Assembly: GCA_964019165.1 (NCBI GenBank)
Contig: OZ025280.1
Location: 11,588,428-11,652,427, forward strand
Source: Mastigias papua
Taxonomy: Eukaryota; Cnidaria; Scyphozoa; Rhizostomeae; Mastigiidae
DNA: 64,000 bases
Direction: 5' to 3'
The notes under the pieces are model-generated. The model did no database searches. It saw nothing but the letters and a program-made list of their open reading frames with translations, and had not been told where the DNA came from. The translations under genes were made by a program, and so were the position numbers. Each line of letters begins with the position of its first letter. The stretch's first letter is position 1. Shown piece by piece: positions 17,877-30,900 of the stretch.

Positions 17877-17944
<68 letters not shown>
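17875..17944. repeat. (AT)n microsatellite
   Basis: A 70-base AT run follows hammerhead-like copy 2. Confidence 0.95.
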
Positions 17945-17947
<3 letters not shown>

Positions 17948-18974
17948 CACTTACATTAACAAGTAACTACTGGACAAGCTACTTTACAATACTACAAAGA
18001 CGATACCAGGGGGTACAAATGTCATGACTACCCTCTGGCCTTTAAGGTACCCCTCTGGTCGAAGACTAAATAAAATTGATAGTTTGTAAGCAATTTGTGG
18101 CACATTATTCACTTGGATGTTCGAGCAGAGGTGTACCTCAACAAGAATTTGAATACAACAATTGAGCAAAAAGTAATATCAGGAGAGGAGATTAAGAGAG
18201 TATGATACTAGGTCATTCAAAACGTTTGGAAGTGTGGATATATCCCAGTGTACATGCTGATTGTTTATTTTAAGAAAGCAATTTATAAGCAACCTAGTAC
18301 TAGACACGCAAAAAATTAAGGAACTTTTGGAACTACAACAAAAGAGCTAAGAAACTTTAGAAATTTCTGTGCTATTTCAAAGTTTGGGGTTTATGAAATA
18401 TATTTCCTCCACGGATGTAACAAGTGTCAACTAAAATGTGTGAGAAAGATCCTTTGGTTGAGAGGAAGATATATGCATTTTTGCGACAAATGGCACATTG
18501 GAGCCATTACCTAGTTCAACGAAAAACTGAACCAATAAAGTACCCTTTTCGAGGAGGAAAGTGAATATAATATAAAGTTTACTGAAATTACCGATGTGGA
18601 CATGAGGTTGCTTTAGATTTAGAGCCATACTAACGTCTTTTGTTTGTTATCATGCTATCTGTTTGCTATCTAGGTTACTATATCCACGTGTTTTATATCG
18701 TTTTCACTGCAATCTTTGTTCATTAAATTAAGAAGCTTTTAAGAAACTTTTAGAACTAAAATGTGGCCAAAAAGCAAGAAACTTTTAGTACTAGGCCTTG
18801 AGCTAGGTTTCTTATAAAACAAACCGTGTAGCTCTGAGACTTCACATATGAATCAAAAGATAGCTGTTCATGGCCATAGAGGATGACTTTTAGCAGCTCT
18901 TTATTTGAGAGGCGTATTATACCATGAGGCAACAATATAGCACTTATGCTGCTGAGAGGATCACATCTAACTAC

Positions 18975-19260
18975 ATCTTAAGCGTGGCAGAGCAAGAAAT
19001 AGTGTTCCGTGTCCTCGAGACCGTCGTTTATTGTGCACAAGGGGTTCAAGGTTTCTCTGAAATAGTGTTTAAATTTGTGAAAAGTCAGCTTACTTAACCC
19101 AACACGTAGCTGAGTTAGTATGGATAAGCCTTTAGGGTCATGAATGCGGTAAACAGACTTTGGAGGTGGACGGATACTTGACAATAGTTTCTTCTTGAAT
19201 ATATGTACAGAACAGGACAGTCTAATGTCAGGGTCTAGCCTATCCTATTTGGATAAGCAG
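18975..19260 (-). pseudogene. Non-LTR retrotransposon, C-terminal fragment
   Basis: The minus strand reads FKKKLLSSIRPPPKSVY, then GLSILTQLRVGLSKLTFHKF, KHYFRETLNPLC and HYFLLCH. This is the conserved tail after the reverse transcriptase of many LINEs: a LT.LR.G.S.L..HKF motif followed by a C...C.....E...H.LL.C knuckle. The first cysteine pair is damaged (PLCTIND, where PLC.C is usual). The rest of the polymerase is absent, as expected from a 5'-truncated insertion. Confidence 0.7.
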
Positions 19261-22200
19261 TGGGGATAAACACTTGATGTGAAGGCTTGCGTTCTTGTCA
19301 GTATTTGTCCTATTGTAGCATTTCTGGGAAGATCATAGTTGGATTCAGGAGGGTGTGGAACTGGATCTCTCCCTGTGAATAGAGAAATTAGCTCTGATTC
19401 AATGGTACAAGTGTAATAAATATTTCATCATTTCCATTCTAGTGCATAGATTTGAAAAACTCAATGCTTAATGTTTCTTTTCTGGTATTCAAACACCAGT
19501 CCAGTGATTTGTCTTCGAAAACCTTCCATTGACTTCACCCTTATTGAGACTCCTTGGGCCATTAATTTTACCACATTTTTGTCAACAGACAGCTACATTA
19601 GGCATTGTTGTCATAGCTGCATGTTTGTTCTGTTGTGGGTGTTTAAACTGAGTTTTTACTACCTATTACTTATTTCACCGAAACATAGAAGCCATATTTG
19701 GTGGGAACTTTTGCTGCCTAACAAAGGTAGTGAACCCGTTAGAATAATTTTGCAAGTCATATATTAACGTAATTGCATAAATCCCTTTGCACCCGCTACT
19801 ATATTCTCCAGAATATATAAATAAACTCGTTCATTCCGACTCCCAGTAAGTAGACAAGTAAGAGTACGTGGGTTGCTGTGTAAATGATACCTAAAGCAAA
19901 TTCTGCCCACAAAGGTTCTTGGAATAGGGTCCGATAATTTGTTATTATTGGACGTTTGTAACTGTCTATTCTGTACATTTATGTCTATAATTGTTGGACA
20001 TCTTATAGTGTCCAATTGTACATTTCTAATTCCTGTAAATAATGGGAGATCTAATGTGAGGTGAACTTTACTGTTTTATTAATTTTTTCCATTGCCAGTT
20101 AATCAGTGTTTTTCATGCCCTTATTGAAAGTGATATGAATGCGCTGATGTTCTCTGGGGAAATCTATCTAACTCAAAAATTGAATCATTGCAGACCCTAC
20201 CAGAGAGAGCCATTTCCTCAATTGATAGAATGACAGACAATAGACCCAGAAAAGTTTTAACTGTCAAACAGCTTCTTGACTTTGATTGATCGGTTATGAC
20301 GTAAAAAAGCCTAAATAAATAATGTCCTGACAATCTTCAGAATATGTTTTAAGAAAGATCTCACTTTGCTAGGTGCGATATAAGGTTTAGCAAGAGTCTT
20401 CAGGCACAGAGTATTGCCGTGAGTACTTCAAGAAACGATTTCGCTTACACAGCTCTGAAAGTTTGAAAAAGGAGCTTCATGAAAGTTTGGAATGGGAACG
20501 TAAGAAGGAAGGGAGCTTCATACTCTGCATCAATATAGTAAACAATTCAGATATTATTTACTAAGCTGAAAACCAATACTAGCAAGACATGCTGGAAGTT
20601 CAGTTATATTATTTCATATAACTATTCGCTGTAGATTTATCAACCATTGTAATGTAGCCTTTTTGTAGGTATGTGGCTGAGGGGTATTTTCATTTATAAA
20701 TAGTTGTATTTTATTTACATCAATATACTTCTATGCTGTCACTAGCATATCGTGACCGTTTTTGAGTGGTGGGGGGGGGGGGGTTGCCTACAAACGTAAC
20801 TTTACCTATGAAAATGCAGTTCATTCTAATCAATGCGACATGTTGCTTTAGGTTTTTATAGTCCTACACATGCAGTGCTTTCTCATATCAACTGCACTCT
20901 ACCGCCGGCACTCATCTATAAGTTAACCATCTAGAGAGGGATTTCAGTCAATAGAGGCGCTCATTTGAGGGGAGTGCTCATTTGAAAATCAGCAAATGAA
21001 GTAACTGCAGAGCGATAGCAATTAACGACTTCATTGAGCACGACTGTAGACTACACTAAGACTATAACACCGTCAACATGGGCGGCAGAGTCAGGGGGCT
21101 GGGGGACTATAGCGCCTCCACTTTTTATAGCAAATGTACATTGACACACGTTTTTGTGCACTCTATATTCCTTCAATTGCAATCTTTCCACTGGAGCCCC
21201 CCCCCACCTGATATGATGCTCCACCGCCCCTGTGCAATACCGACTATGTAATAACTAAAGGTAAATATATGAAGCATTCATTACACAAAACGAACAGAAT
21301 GATAACAAGAGGCAATGGAAATATAAAGTAACGGCGTCAAAACATAACACACCAATGACACTCCACTAAGCATAGAGCAACATGCTATAAAAGAGCAACA
21401 GGATAGACTAATGCATTGTCATATAGATGCTTAGAACTCATTGTGAAAAGACGGGGTGCGCTTTGAGGGGGGTCATCATGTAAAATAGCATTTCTTACTG
21501 GTAGGAGCATTCATTAGGGGCTGGCATGTACAGAGGGTGTACTTTCGAGGAGCTACGATATTAGAGTCAGAAATTCTAGCTTCGGTCAAAATCTACTTGC
21601 AAAAACTCAAGAAGATGGCTCTTTGTACGTATCCTAGTTCACAACATTTATACTCTTGAGTAACAAATAATTGTCCTCTCCCGATTGTTAATTTTTGTTT
21701 GAGATGTTTTCCAACCCCCCACACTTATTCCAACTCCCTTACTTATTACTTTTGAAGATCTGTTTGGTGAACTTGCGTTTTTTGATGGTAATATTTTGAT
21801 TTATTTAGAGAATAACCAGAAATGTATTTAATAATTACTTACAGTACAACTATAATCTCCTTTGCCTTTCTGTTTATTGACAATATATGGTAAGTCAGTC
21901 TTCCTAGTTGATCTTCACAGTATTCACGTGTTATATCTTCCAACCCCTTATTGACTCTAAATCCCCAATTATTATTTTCAGAGCATTTTCTAACCCCTCC
22001 AAATATTCTCAACCCCCCAACATTTATTTGGTACTCAAGAGTAAGTGGTGGATTCTAATAAGGTCTGGGGTGTTTGAAAGAGTTGCAAAAGTGGATGAGC
22101 AACGGAATTTTTCCCACAGAATACCCCTAAGAACATAAAAGGATCTTTAATGGTAATCCCTGAATTTGCATAAGTTAGCATATTTTTGATTACCAGGAAG

Positions 22201-22344
22201 ACACTGTACGTTTTAAGATTAAGCATCGGAGATTGCTTTACACATTTGTCCGAATGTTCATGAGCACACAGTTAATAAACAAAACATACTATTATGGTCA
22301 CTTTCTAGGCTGTACAGAGATGATATCATTCATTTAAAATAGGC
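19261..22344. other. Gene-poor stretch
   Basis: No supported gene. There is a G run near 20767. At 21075-21215 there are paired G-rich and C-rich patches (CAGGGGGCTGGGGGACTAT, CCCCCCCCCACCTG) that look like worn transposon ends. Short frames at 19471, 19764 and 21908 lack domain support. Confidence 0.45.
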
Positions 22345-22352
22345 GGTAGATC

Positions 22353-24443
22353 CAGGGACGCCAGAGCCAAGATAGGGCAGTGGGGGCAAAAAATGTAAAA
22401 GGGCATTTCCATGGGTTAGATTCGCGCATACCTGTACGGCAAGGTTACCCTTAGGAAATTTTAGCGTATGCCACGCCAGCTAGAATAAGCAGCCAATAAA
22501 ATGCCAATGTTTGAAAAGTGCTTTCAATTTTTAACAGAACCAAAAAGTAGAATGTATGTGTTCGTTTTATTGTTAAAATTTTCCAAAGTAATTCAATCTC
22601 GTTTCTGTCCTTTCTGCAAATTCCATAGCAACAGATTTGATATTCACTCGGTCCATATCTTCTTTCTGGATGTTTGCAAACATGATATGATTTAAATGAT
22701 TTGCGCCAGTTGAAGCACGTAGCCATGTTTTCAATTGCCGCATGGCACTAAATGTTCGCTCACAAGATGCTGAACTGAGTGGAACTGTATAATACAGTTT
22801 TATCATTTTGTGTACTTCTGAGCACTGAATCTTTGCGGATGGCATAGAGTTGAAGATCTCTGCTATGGTGGATATTCTTGTAACAGAGGTGATTTCCTTT
22901 TTTCGATTGGCATTGTAGAGGCCAAGGATTGTGGGGAGGTCATCTAGCTGGGTTCTCAGCAAATCTTTATTCAAAAGATCATTCCTCAGGTTAGCTATGG
23001 AGATGCTTCTTTCTTTCATTGAGTTCAACACAATTTCTTCAATGCTTTTGACAAGAGAGAAGTCCTCTTGATCAAATCTGTCTGTAAGACTGACAGTTAC
23101 TGCATCAATGGCACCATAAAATGATCTTCGCATGCGTGCTACCTCCGTTTCATCTGATTGTTCAGGTAAGCTGTCTGTGAGCATAACACTCTTGTCATTA
23201 AACCATTTTGGCACTTTTGATGGACGTGGTTCTGATCCAGTGTGAAGAACTCTTACTCTTGGAATTGCACTTGCTTCATCAAGGATGTGGTTAAACTCGT
23301 TCACACTTCTTAACTCTTGAAGCCACTTTAAAACATGTCGGATAGAGTATAAAGCGTAGTCTGCAGAGATGTAAATTGCTTGAAGTTCCCTCGAAAGTTT
23401 TTCTAGCAAGCTGAGAATTATTCTTGTTGCATTTAGATTGAAAAGGACATCCAGGGAAGAAAATTGACGGTTGAGTATTCCTTTTATCTTGACTGCAGTG
23501 TCTTTAGGAATCGAAGGATCTTTCCTCATATCCTCTAAACTTTTCTGCAACTCAGAAAATTTAACAAAGACAATATCCGCAGCTTTCACTCTCGTTGTCC
23601 ATCTTGTTGCTGACAGATTTTGTAGTCAAAGGACTTTGTAATCGTCAGTTTCCTGTTCATAACTAAAATCATTTTGGATTTTTTCGAACAGCAAAATTCG
23701 TTTTGGGTATGCACCAATAATGGCATATAGCGATTGGCATAAATCAAGAGAAGACGACAGCAAGTTGCTGTTCTTGGTTGCATCTGTAACAATGAGCTCA
23801 TTACAGTGAGCAAAGTAATGGACGTAAATAGCATTTGGAGCCACTTTTGCTTTGAGCTTCTGTGATAAAGATTTCATTGCCGCTGCCCCATCGAACCCCA
23901 TTGCAGCCATCTTTTTGCCATCCAAAGAAGTTCTAATCAGAATATCTTGTATATAGCAAAGTAGTGCATCAGAAGAGAGACCATCTGAGCATTCGTATAT
24001 ACCTACAACATTTTCATTGGCATCGTGGAGAAAGAACTTATTCCAGTTGTTCCAGTTCAAGGTAATTTGTTTACTTCATGAGAACTTTTAAAGCGAAGCA
24101 CACAGCTGGACCAGCATGTGAAGTTCCTGATTCGAAAAGTCGAATTTCGAATAACTTAATAGCATTATTTGTTTTGTCAACATCTATTGTTTTGAGTAAA
24201 ATAGAATATTTGATGGATGTGAGCGGAAGAGATTGTTGTTGGTGTCATATCTATGTCTGTTTATCTGCTAATAAGTGGTTGTCATTGATTTCAGGGTACA
24301 AAGACTTCCTTCCTCTTTAAGTGAAAAAACGTATTAACAATTGTAGTCTTCTCTAAAAAAGGGCACATTTGCCCCCCTGCCCCTCCTGGCAAAAGGCAGG
24401 AGGGGTGCTGCCCCCCTCATGCCCCCCCGCTCTGGCGTTCCTG
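22353..24443 (-). mobile_element. hAT transposon with perfect 8-bp target duplication
   Basis: The ends are CAGGGACGCCAGAGC at the left and the inverse of CAGGAACGCCAGAGC at the right. These inverted repeats match at 14 of 15 bases. They are flanked by identical GGTAGATC at 22345-22352 and 24444-24451, the 8-bp duplication of hAT elements. The 2.09-kb element carries only the C-terminal two thirds of its transposase. The right end adds a GC-rich palindrome (CCCCTCCTGGC..GGCAGGAGGGG) near 24385-24405. The perfect duplication suggests a fairly recent insertion. Confidence 0.9.
22573..24060 (-). pseudogene. hAT transposase (ZMYM1-like), truncated, one in-frame stop
   Basis: The frame starts mid-protein with FFLHDANENVVGIYE, where hAT proteins of the zinc-finger MYM type have F.D....I.E.FLGF. 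It continues with MGFDGAAAMKS (the catalytic GxDGAA region), HCNELIV and SATRWTTR (the DTRW motif). Near the C-terminus it has VPLSSASCERTFSAMRQLK, followed by KTWLRAST, the hATC dimerisation signature. A single TGA at 23628-23626 breaks the frame just before SATRW; the same frame resumes at once. The N-terminal zinc finger half is missing, so the copy cannot be autonomous. The TGA could come from CGA by C-to-T change. Confidence 0.88.
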
Positions 24444-24451
24444 GGTAGATC

Positions 24452-25580
24452 TGAACAAAATATAACGAGAATAACGTGTCAATAGTGTTGCACCTTAAAT
24501 GATCCATTCAAATACCTTTCTATACAGGTCTGGAGTTCTCAAAACAAATTATGCCAGTACATCTTCTGCTGTGAAACAGTAGCAGCTTCTTCTGCGTTTA
24601 CAAAATCTTCCTTAGGTACCTAAATATGGCAGGGAAAGTGGAGTATTATGATTTCATTGCTAAAATACTAGACAATGATCTATATAGATTAAGGTTAGAG
24701 CGATTTTCAGTCTTATTCTTCTTTATAGTCAGTGGTGCCATTATAACAAGTCAACATTGAGGACTTTACTGCAGGTCATTCTACTGAACACTCCAGTTAG
24801 AGTTCTTTATGTCTATAGCACTTGCCAGAAAATCTAAGGACCCATAAAGGATGGAGACAGCGATTTAAACTAGGGAAAATAGACTAGGTTCCAAGAGGCC
24901 AGAGTAAGTATACAAAAGCGGGAGGCTCTAGATAAAACTCGCAGAGGTGTTATGTTTGGTTATGTGACCCGCACAATAGTCATAAGACACTATCAGTACT
25001 AAAAAGCTGATAATTCTGAGAAGCAATCAGTGCTCATCACACTTCCTAGATTCTCATGACAAATATTCTGCAAATTCACATCTCAAATTTCCCCGTAACC
25101 AAGTAGCAAAAAGACTCAGGAGGGCAGGCATTGGATGCAGGCTATCCATGCTTGACAAAATTAATATTTTTCCTTGTGAGTCTGATAACCAAGGTTTTTC
25201 AAATAAGATAACATGTGGAATTTTCAAATGCAATTGTGAAATGTTGCTATCTAGATGTTCATTTCTGAATGTTGTGCGTAACAGGATACTTTTAGAAGTA
25301 ACAATAGTAGGAGAGCAAACTTGAGAGTCCTGGGGGCCTGAACCCATATGATTTTCTTTCAAGATTGATGACAGTGCCCTTGTACTTGGAAAATTACGAA
25401 GCATTTATTGCTTCTAGTTTAAGTTTATTTGCTTATTGTTACCTTTAGACTAGACAGTAGTGAAATCATGAAAATTCTTCCGCCTCTAAGTCAGGCATAC
25501 AGCCTTGGGGGAGATAGGCAACTTCTTTCTACAGATTTTAAATGGGACTCATTGCTTCCGTCATTAAATAGTGTATTTTA
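24452..25580. other. No supported gene
   Basis: A minus-strand frame at 25054-25404 (116 codons) has no recognisable domain and lies in ordinary AT-rich sequence. I do not call it as a gene. The right edge is hairpin FB2. Confidence 0.4.
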
Positions 25581-26126
25581 ACTAGCTTAGTACTGATAGC
25601 CCGCTAGAACGCGGGCTCCCCTAGCTCCAGTTGAAATGTTGCATATTAGCATTGGAAAGACTAACGCTGTGCCCCCATGAAAGTTGCATGGTCTAGTCGA
25701 ATAGGATCACGAGAAGGTGACCTTATGGGACTCTGCGATGGAGCACGTGACTTTCGGCCTTGCATTGTGCAAATCAAAGACAATTGCGAGAAAAAATTGT
25801 GCAAAAAGTGGTTGGATACCTGCGCTAGGCTACGGGGCAGTAAAGGGACAGGAAGAAAGTCAAGAAGCCCCGTAGCCTAGCGCAGGTATCCGAGCATTTT
25901 TTGCACACTTGTTTCTTGCACTTTTCTTTGATTTTTGCACAATGCAAGGCCGAAAGTCACGTGCTCCATCGCAGAGGCCCATGACGTCACCTTCTCGTCA
26001 TCCTATGCGACCAGACCAAGCAACTTTCATGGGGGCACAGCGTTAGTCTTTCCAAGGCTAATATGCAACTTTTGAACTGGGGCTAGGGAAGCCCGCGTGT
26101 AGCGGGCTATCAGTAGTAAGCTAGTC
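25581..26126. repeat. Foldback element FB2
   Basis: A nearly complete hairpin of 546 bases runs from ACTAGCTTAGTACTGATAG to the inverse CTATCAGTAGTAAGCTAGT. The arms are about 250 bases around a loop at about 25840-25865. The tip GATACCTGCGCTAGGC is conserved. The right arm keeps the CRE box TGACGTCA and E-box CACGTG; in the left arm the CRE has mutated. It forms the outer edge of the large inverted duplication, matching FB5 at 43033-43579. Confidence 0.9.
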
Positions 26127-27265
26127 TCTATTATACGACTTGTTGAATGCACAGAATTGTTTAAAATGCTCTCTACAATGAGGCACTAATGAAACTACAT
26201 GACATATTGTCTCCTGCTTCACTCAACTCTAACTTAAGGAGTGTTGGAAATAATTTTAAGATGTTATACCAGATACAATATAGCACATGAATTGGCAGGT
26301 ATCAGTGGTTCTGTTATCATATAGGTGACCACTAATCCTGTCCACAGAGGTACAGAATCAAGTCTGATTCATAAACATAGGTGTTATACAACTGGAATCT
26401 GTGATAGGACTTGGTAGTTCAAGGTGATAAAACAAAAGAATATTGCTTGGTAGTCCTATATCACACATTTATATAATATATAACAGATTGTAAAACCCAT
26501 GATTGAGCAGCGTGAATCATATTAGATATCAGCCAAAGTTCGTGGGGGGAGTCCGTAGGTTATGGCTATACAAAACAAATAATGCAGCTATCCAGTACTA
26601 AATTATCTGTTACAATCATGTGAAATTCAGATTTCAACCAATAATTGTAGTTGGATAAGGGAAAGTGGCCCCATAAATCAAATATTGCTATCTAGTACTA
26701 ATTCATCCCTAAAAATACTATAATATCATATGCAGAATGATCTATGGAAGTCAGTAATTCTTTGAAATGAGTAATAATATATATCCTGTGTCATCAACTC
26801 AGATGTCAAACGAAGGCATTACCTCAGTGGGGGCAAGGGGCGTCATAAATTAAGTCTAGGCAATAAAAATGATGGTCAAATCTAGTACTAATTCATCCCT
26901 TAAGAGTATATCATCACATGCAGAATGATCTATGGAACTCGGTAATGGCATATGTAACAAATCTCAGAAAGAAGGGCAACTGTGTCCCAACAGAAGAACA
27001 TTCAGTATAGTGGAACCCCTTACATTTGACTTGACCAGAATAACTCTACCATCTATAGTGGAAATAACTATGAAGCCTACTGTAAATAGAGTGAAAACAA
27101 AATAAAAAGAGAGTTACTGAGCTGAGAATAAAGTTGGTAACGTCTTAGTGTTTGCCTGTAAAACGTGTATGATAAAATCAAGGAGTATATTGGGCTGTAA
27201 GGGCAATATCTCAAATGTAAGCAAAGAGCCCAAACTCTTGAGACATCCTAACATCCAACTCACGT
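25581..27265 (+). repeat. Left arm of the 18-kb inverted duplication
   Basis: This 1.69-kb segment is the reverse complement of 36413-37301 joined to 42780-43579. Over 26330-27265 the match to 36413-37301 looks above 95 percent: for example GACACAGTTGCCCTTCTTTC and the inverse of GTTCTTCTGTTGGGACAC agree. The inner breakpoint follows AACATCCAACTCACGT. Past this the two sides differ. No gene is seen in the arm. Confidence 0.88.
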
Positions 27266-27675
27266 GCATATACTAAACATCAAGAGCAAGCTAAAAGCTC
27301 CTAGTAGATCAGCAAATAGTGCATTAAATACTTCCTCAATATCATAACCATACTACTGCAGTAACAAAACGGTAATTTAGAACAGAAAATCAAGCGAAGC
27401 TTAGGGAACTGCCATGAGCTTATTGCCCCTGAAGCAAAGTTATGGAATCGCCCTCAAAAGACCGCAAGTAAATCCAAAACAAAGGACAACAGGTATCTGT
27501 GATTGTGAGATGAACTTGGGAATCCCCTCGTATTTCACAGTACACACTATGACAAAGGTAAAGAGTGAAAGTAAAAACTGCAAAAGTAGGGTAACCAAAT
27601 TCAGCAATAGCACTATACATACTTCAGTGAAAGCATTCCACATACCAAGACTTTATCCCCAAACACAACCGGGGC
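27266..27675 (-). repeat. Exon-bearing repeat unit U2 (partial)
   Basis: This 410-base piece matches 29600-30090 of unit U3. On the minus strand it encodes CEIRGDSQVHLTITDT and then RSFEGDSITLLQG, corresponding to blocks IEMRGDSQLQF and RCFEGDSIRLP of U3. It ends at GCCATGAGCTT near 27410. The rest of the unit is absent. Product and role are unknown. Confidence 0.55.
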
Positions 27676-27954
27676 TGTATAAGAAGAGGTGGAAAGCCCC
27701 GTAGCCTAGCTCAGATATCCGAGCATTGTTTGCACAATTTTTTCTCGCAATTTGTTCGATTTGACCAATGCAATGCTGATGGTCACGTGCTCCATCGTAG
27801 ATGCCCATGACGTCACCATCCCATCATCCTCATCGACAATGCGGACCATGCTGCTTTGATGGGTGACTGCGTTAGTCTTTCCAAGGCTAATCTCCAGCTT
27901 TGACTGGGGGTAGGGGAGCCCGCGTCTAGCTGGCTATCAAAAAACTGCTAGTCT
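27676..27954. repeat. Foldback element FB3, left arm lost
   Basis: Only the tip and right arm remain: inverse of GCTAGGCTACGGGGC, E-box CACGTG, CRE box TGACGTCA and terminal GCTATCAAAAAACTGCTAGTC. It is closest to FB1. The loop GCTGTATAAGAAGAGG pairs with the FB1 loop, and the 3' flank continues to match the FB1 flank inverted. FB1 and FB3 are therefore copies of one hairpin carried in two copies of the larger unit. Confidence 0.85.
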
Positions 27955-30900
27955 TACTCATATCAATAGGGAATATATTGTCTAACATCCTATAGAATTG
28001 CTTAACATATAACATATTGTGTATAACATCACTTGTATCCATAGAATACAAATAATATACTACATATACAGCTGTGTATGAATGAAAATGAATAACTGTC
28101 CAAGCTATTTGAATTAAACTTACCTAATGAAATGTGTGGTTATGCCCTATACTAATTCCTTAAAATACCACAATCAAATGCATTCTTAAGCATGATAATC
28201 ACTTGCAACCTAAGGAGTCGAGTACAATGTAGTAGGGTAAATTTACATTGTATCAAAGGGTAGAAATTGTTCATAACATCATGTGTCTCTATAGAATACA
28301 AATAATATACTACATATATGGCTGTGTATTAATGAAAATCATGAACCTACACTGCTATTGTCATTAAGTTTACCAAATGATTATTTGTGGTGCTAGCGTG
28401 TATTACTTAATGCCTCAAAATACTACAAGTACATATATGCATATGCATAGATATCAAGTCTAACCTAAGGAGTCTAGTACACTGTAGTAGGGTGGATGTG
28501 CCTTACAGTATTACAGGTTAAATATTGCACATAAATTGATATACATGGGTGCAACTGTCAGCTGAGTGTAACCATTAATCTTCCTAAACACCCAGTACTC
28601 ACTTGCATTGAAGTAGGGTGTTTCAAATGTCTAATTATACTCCATAATTCAAGTGCATAGAAACTAAAGAATATTCCTAAACAATGCTATGACATATTCA
28701 ACAATGATTTGAAACTTTTATATGAGTGTGAAACAACCTTCTATACATAATAATCTCTTATAGCAAGCCCCTTATAACATTTGACTATGAACAATACTGT
28801 AAAGTGGAGTGGGAGCTCGAAGGTGGGGCTCCAAGACAATACAAATGCTTGTTATCTAACACTAATAGATCCATTGAAACCATGTTATCATGTGCAGACT
28901 GAGGTATGGAAATCATTAATGGCGTCTATAACAAATGATCTGATAAAGGCAGAGAGCTGGTTAGCCAGGAAACGAATATTTAGCATAAAAGAACCAAAAT
29001 GCTGATTCAAGGAAAATAAAAGTCAAATTTATAGTGAACACAATTATTAGACTGTTGTAAATAAAGAGTATTAAACTGCTGTAACTACATAGGCCATCAG
29101 TAAAGTATTATACTGAATAAAGCCTCGGGAATAAGTTACTTAAGTGTATTGAATACACACCTAAGTTAGAACACAATATCAATGTAAATAAATAAAGAAG
29201 GAACAACTGGAAAACGCATCCAGTACTATACACTAAATTATCAACAAATTAGTAGATAAAATATCCGTATAAGACTTGGCACCTTTAACTATAAATAACC
29301 GAGTGATTTAGGATACAGAAAAGTGTACTAATGGGAATAACACACTGCGACTGAGATGAATAAGAACCGCCCCTCAAAGTGTGAGAGAGAGTACACGTAG
29401 TACTTTTCTCAAAATACTGCAAGAAAAGTAAACGGGAAAGAGATCTAGTACATTCCAATACTCAAACGAATAATTTGAACAATATCTTAGCTCCAGCTTA
29501 CAATAAGTATATCCTAAAAAGCAAGAGCTAGGCAGAAGTGACTGACAACATCTCAAATGTAAACAAAGCGGCCTAACTATCCAGTTATAAGTCAGTGAAA
29601 ATCTCGCGCAAAGACAAAGTAAAAACAGCACGCTAAAAGTCCTAGTATATCAGTAAATAATACAGTAAGCATCTCCTAACTATTATACCGAAACTTCCGT
29701 AGTAACACAACGGTAAGTTACAGGCGAAAATCAAGCGAACATGAAAAGAATTGCCATGATCATATGACCCCCAGAGCAGAGGCAATCGTATGGAATCTCC
29801 CTCAAAACATCGCACTAAATCTCGTCTAGCTGGGAAAGTAGTGATCGTTCTAAACAAAATAATCCTGGTAAAACTAAATTGAAACCTTGTTAATGAAATA
29901 AGCCACTTACCTTATAGAAAAGAGACGAAATTCCACGAAGAATTGCAAGATATCCATCCACTTTGTAAACACGCCCTCAACTGCAAACTTGCGGCCTTGT
30001 GTAAACACTATTGTTCGCAAACAAAGGATGAGAGGTTCTGCAATCGTGAACTGAAGTTGGGAATCCCCTCGCATTTCTATCTACAACATACAACAAAATA
30101 AAGTGTGTAAGAATACCAAAATATCACAGGAATAATATTAAGAACAGTTAGCAAGTAAATTATACACACTGTGGGCATCTCTGTTCAAACATATTTAGAT
30201 GTTTCTTGACTACTGGCAATGAGAATCAAACACACAGAGCAGGTGCTTCCTTGGCTGACCTGGGGAGAATGGGAACGTCTGATAACAGTTATATCACCCA
30301 TAAAAACTTACACTCTTATCAGTAAGTCACATAAAAACATGAAAACCTAGGCCCAGCTGAATTCAGGAATGACCATATTAAGCAGCCCATGTACCATAAG
30401 TCATCAGGACACATAACGATTTCCTATGCCATCTATCCACGCATTAACTTCAAGGAATAAACATAGCAATCCAGCAAGGAATACAACAGTAAACATCTAA
30501 GAAGTATTTCATCACAATATTGTAAAAGACCCACAGGAATCCAGAGAATAAAATCCATCCGATCGGAGAGGATGTGTAACGGCAAAATACCCCCAAGGGA
30601 AGCTCGCTCAAAATACTGATATAACATGTGTAAATTGAAACATATATAGTAGACAGAAAAATTATAGGCCATCTGAAAACACACCTTATTATATGTAAAA
30701 ACGACTTACCTAGTAGTAGAAGGACGAAAGTTCGCTTGAATTCACCAACCAAGAGAGAATAACATCAAGCATGGTGGAGATGAACTGTCATGGCGGAAAA
30801 CCCCCGAGGGAAGCTATTGCAATCTCGCTAGCAATATTGAACATTAAGTGTCGAAAATACCATAGAAAGTGCACACAGAGGACAGGGGAAAGACAGGCAA

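Noticed and set aside
21075..21240. A further hAT or Tc1 insertion from G-rich and C-rich patches
   Set aside because: No matching inverted ends or target duplication could be defined.
25054..25404. 116-codon minus-strand frame as a gene
   Set aside because: No domain, no splice context and no homologous copy in the window.
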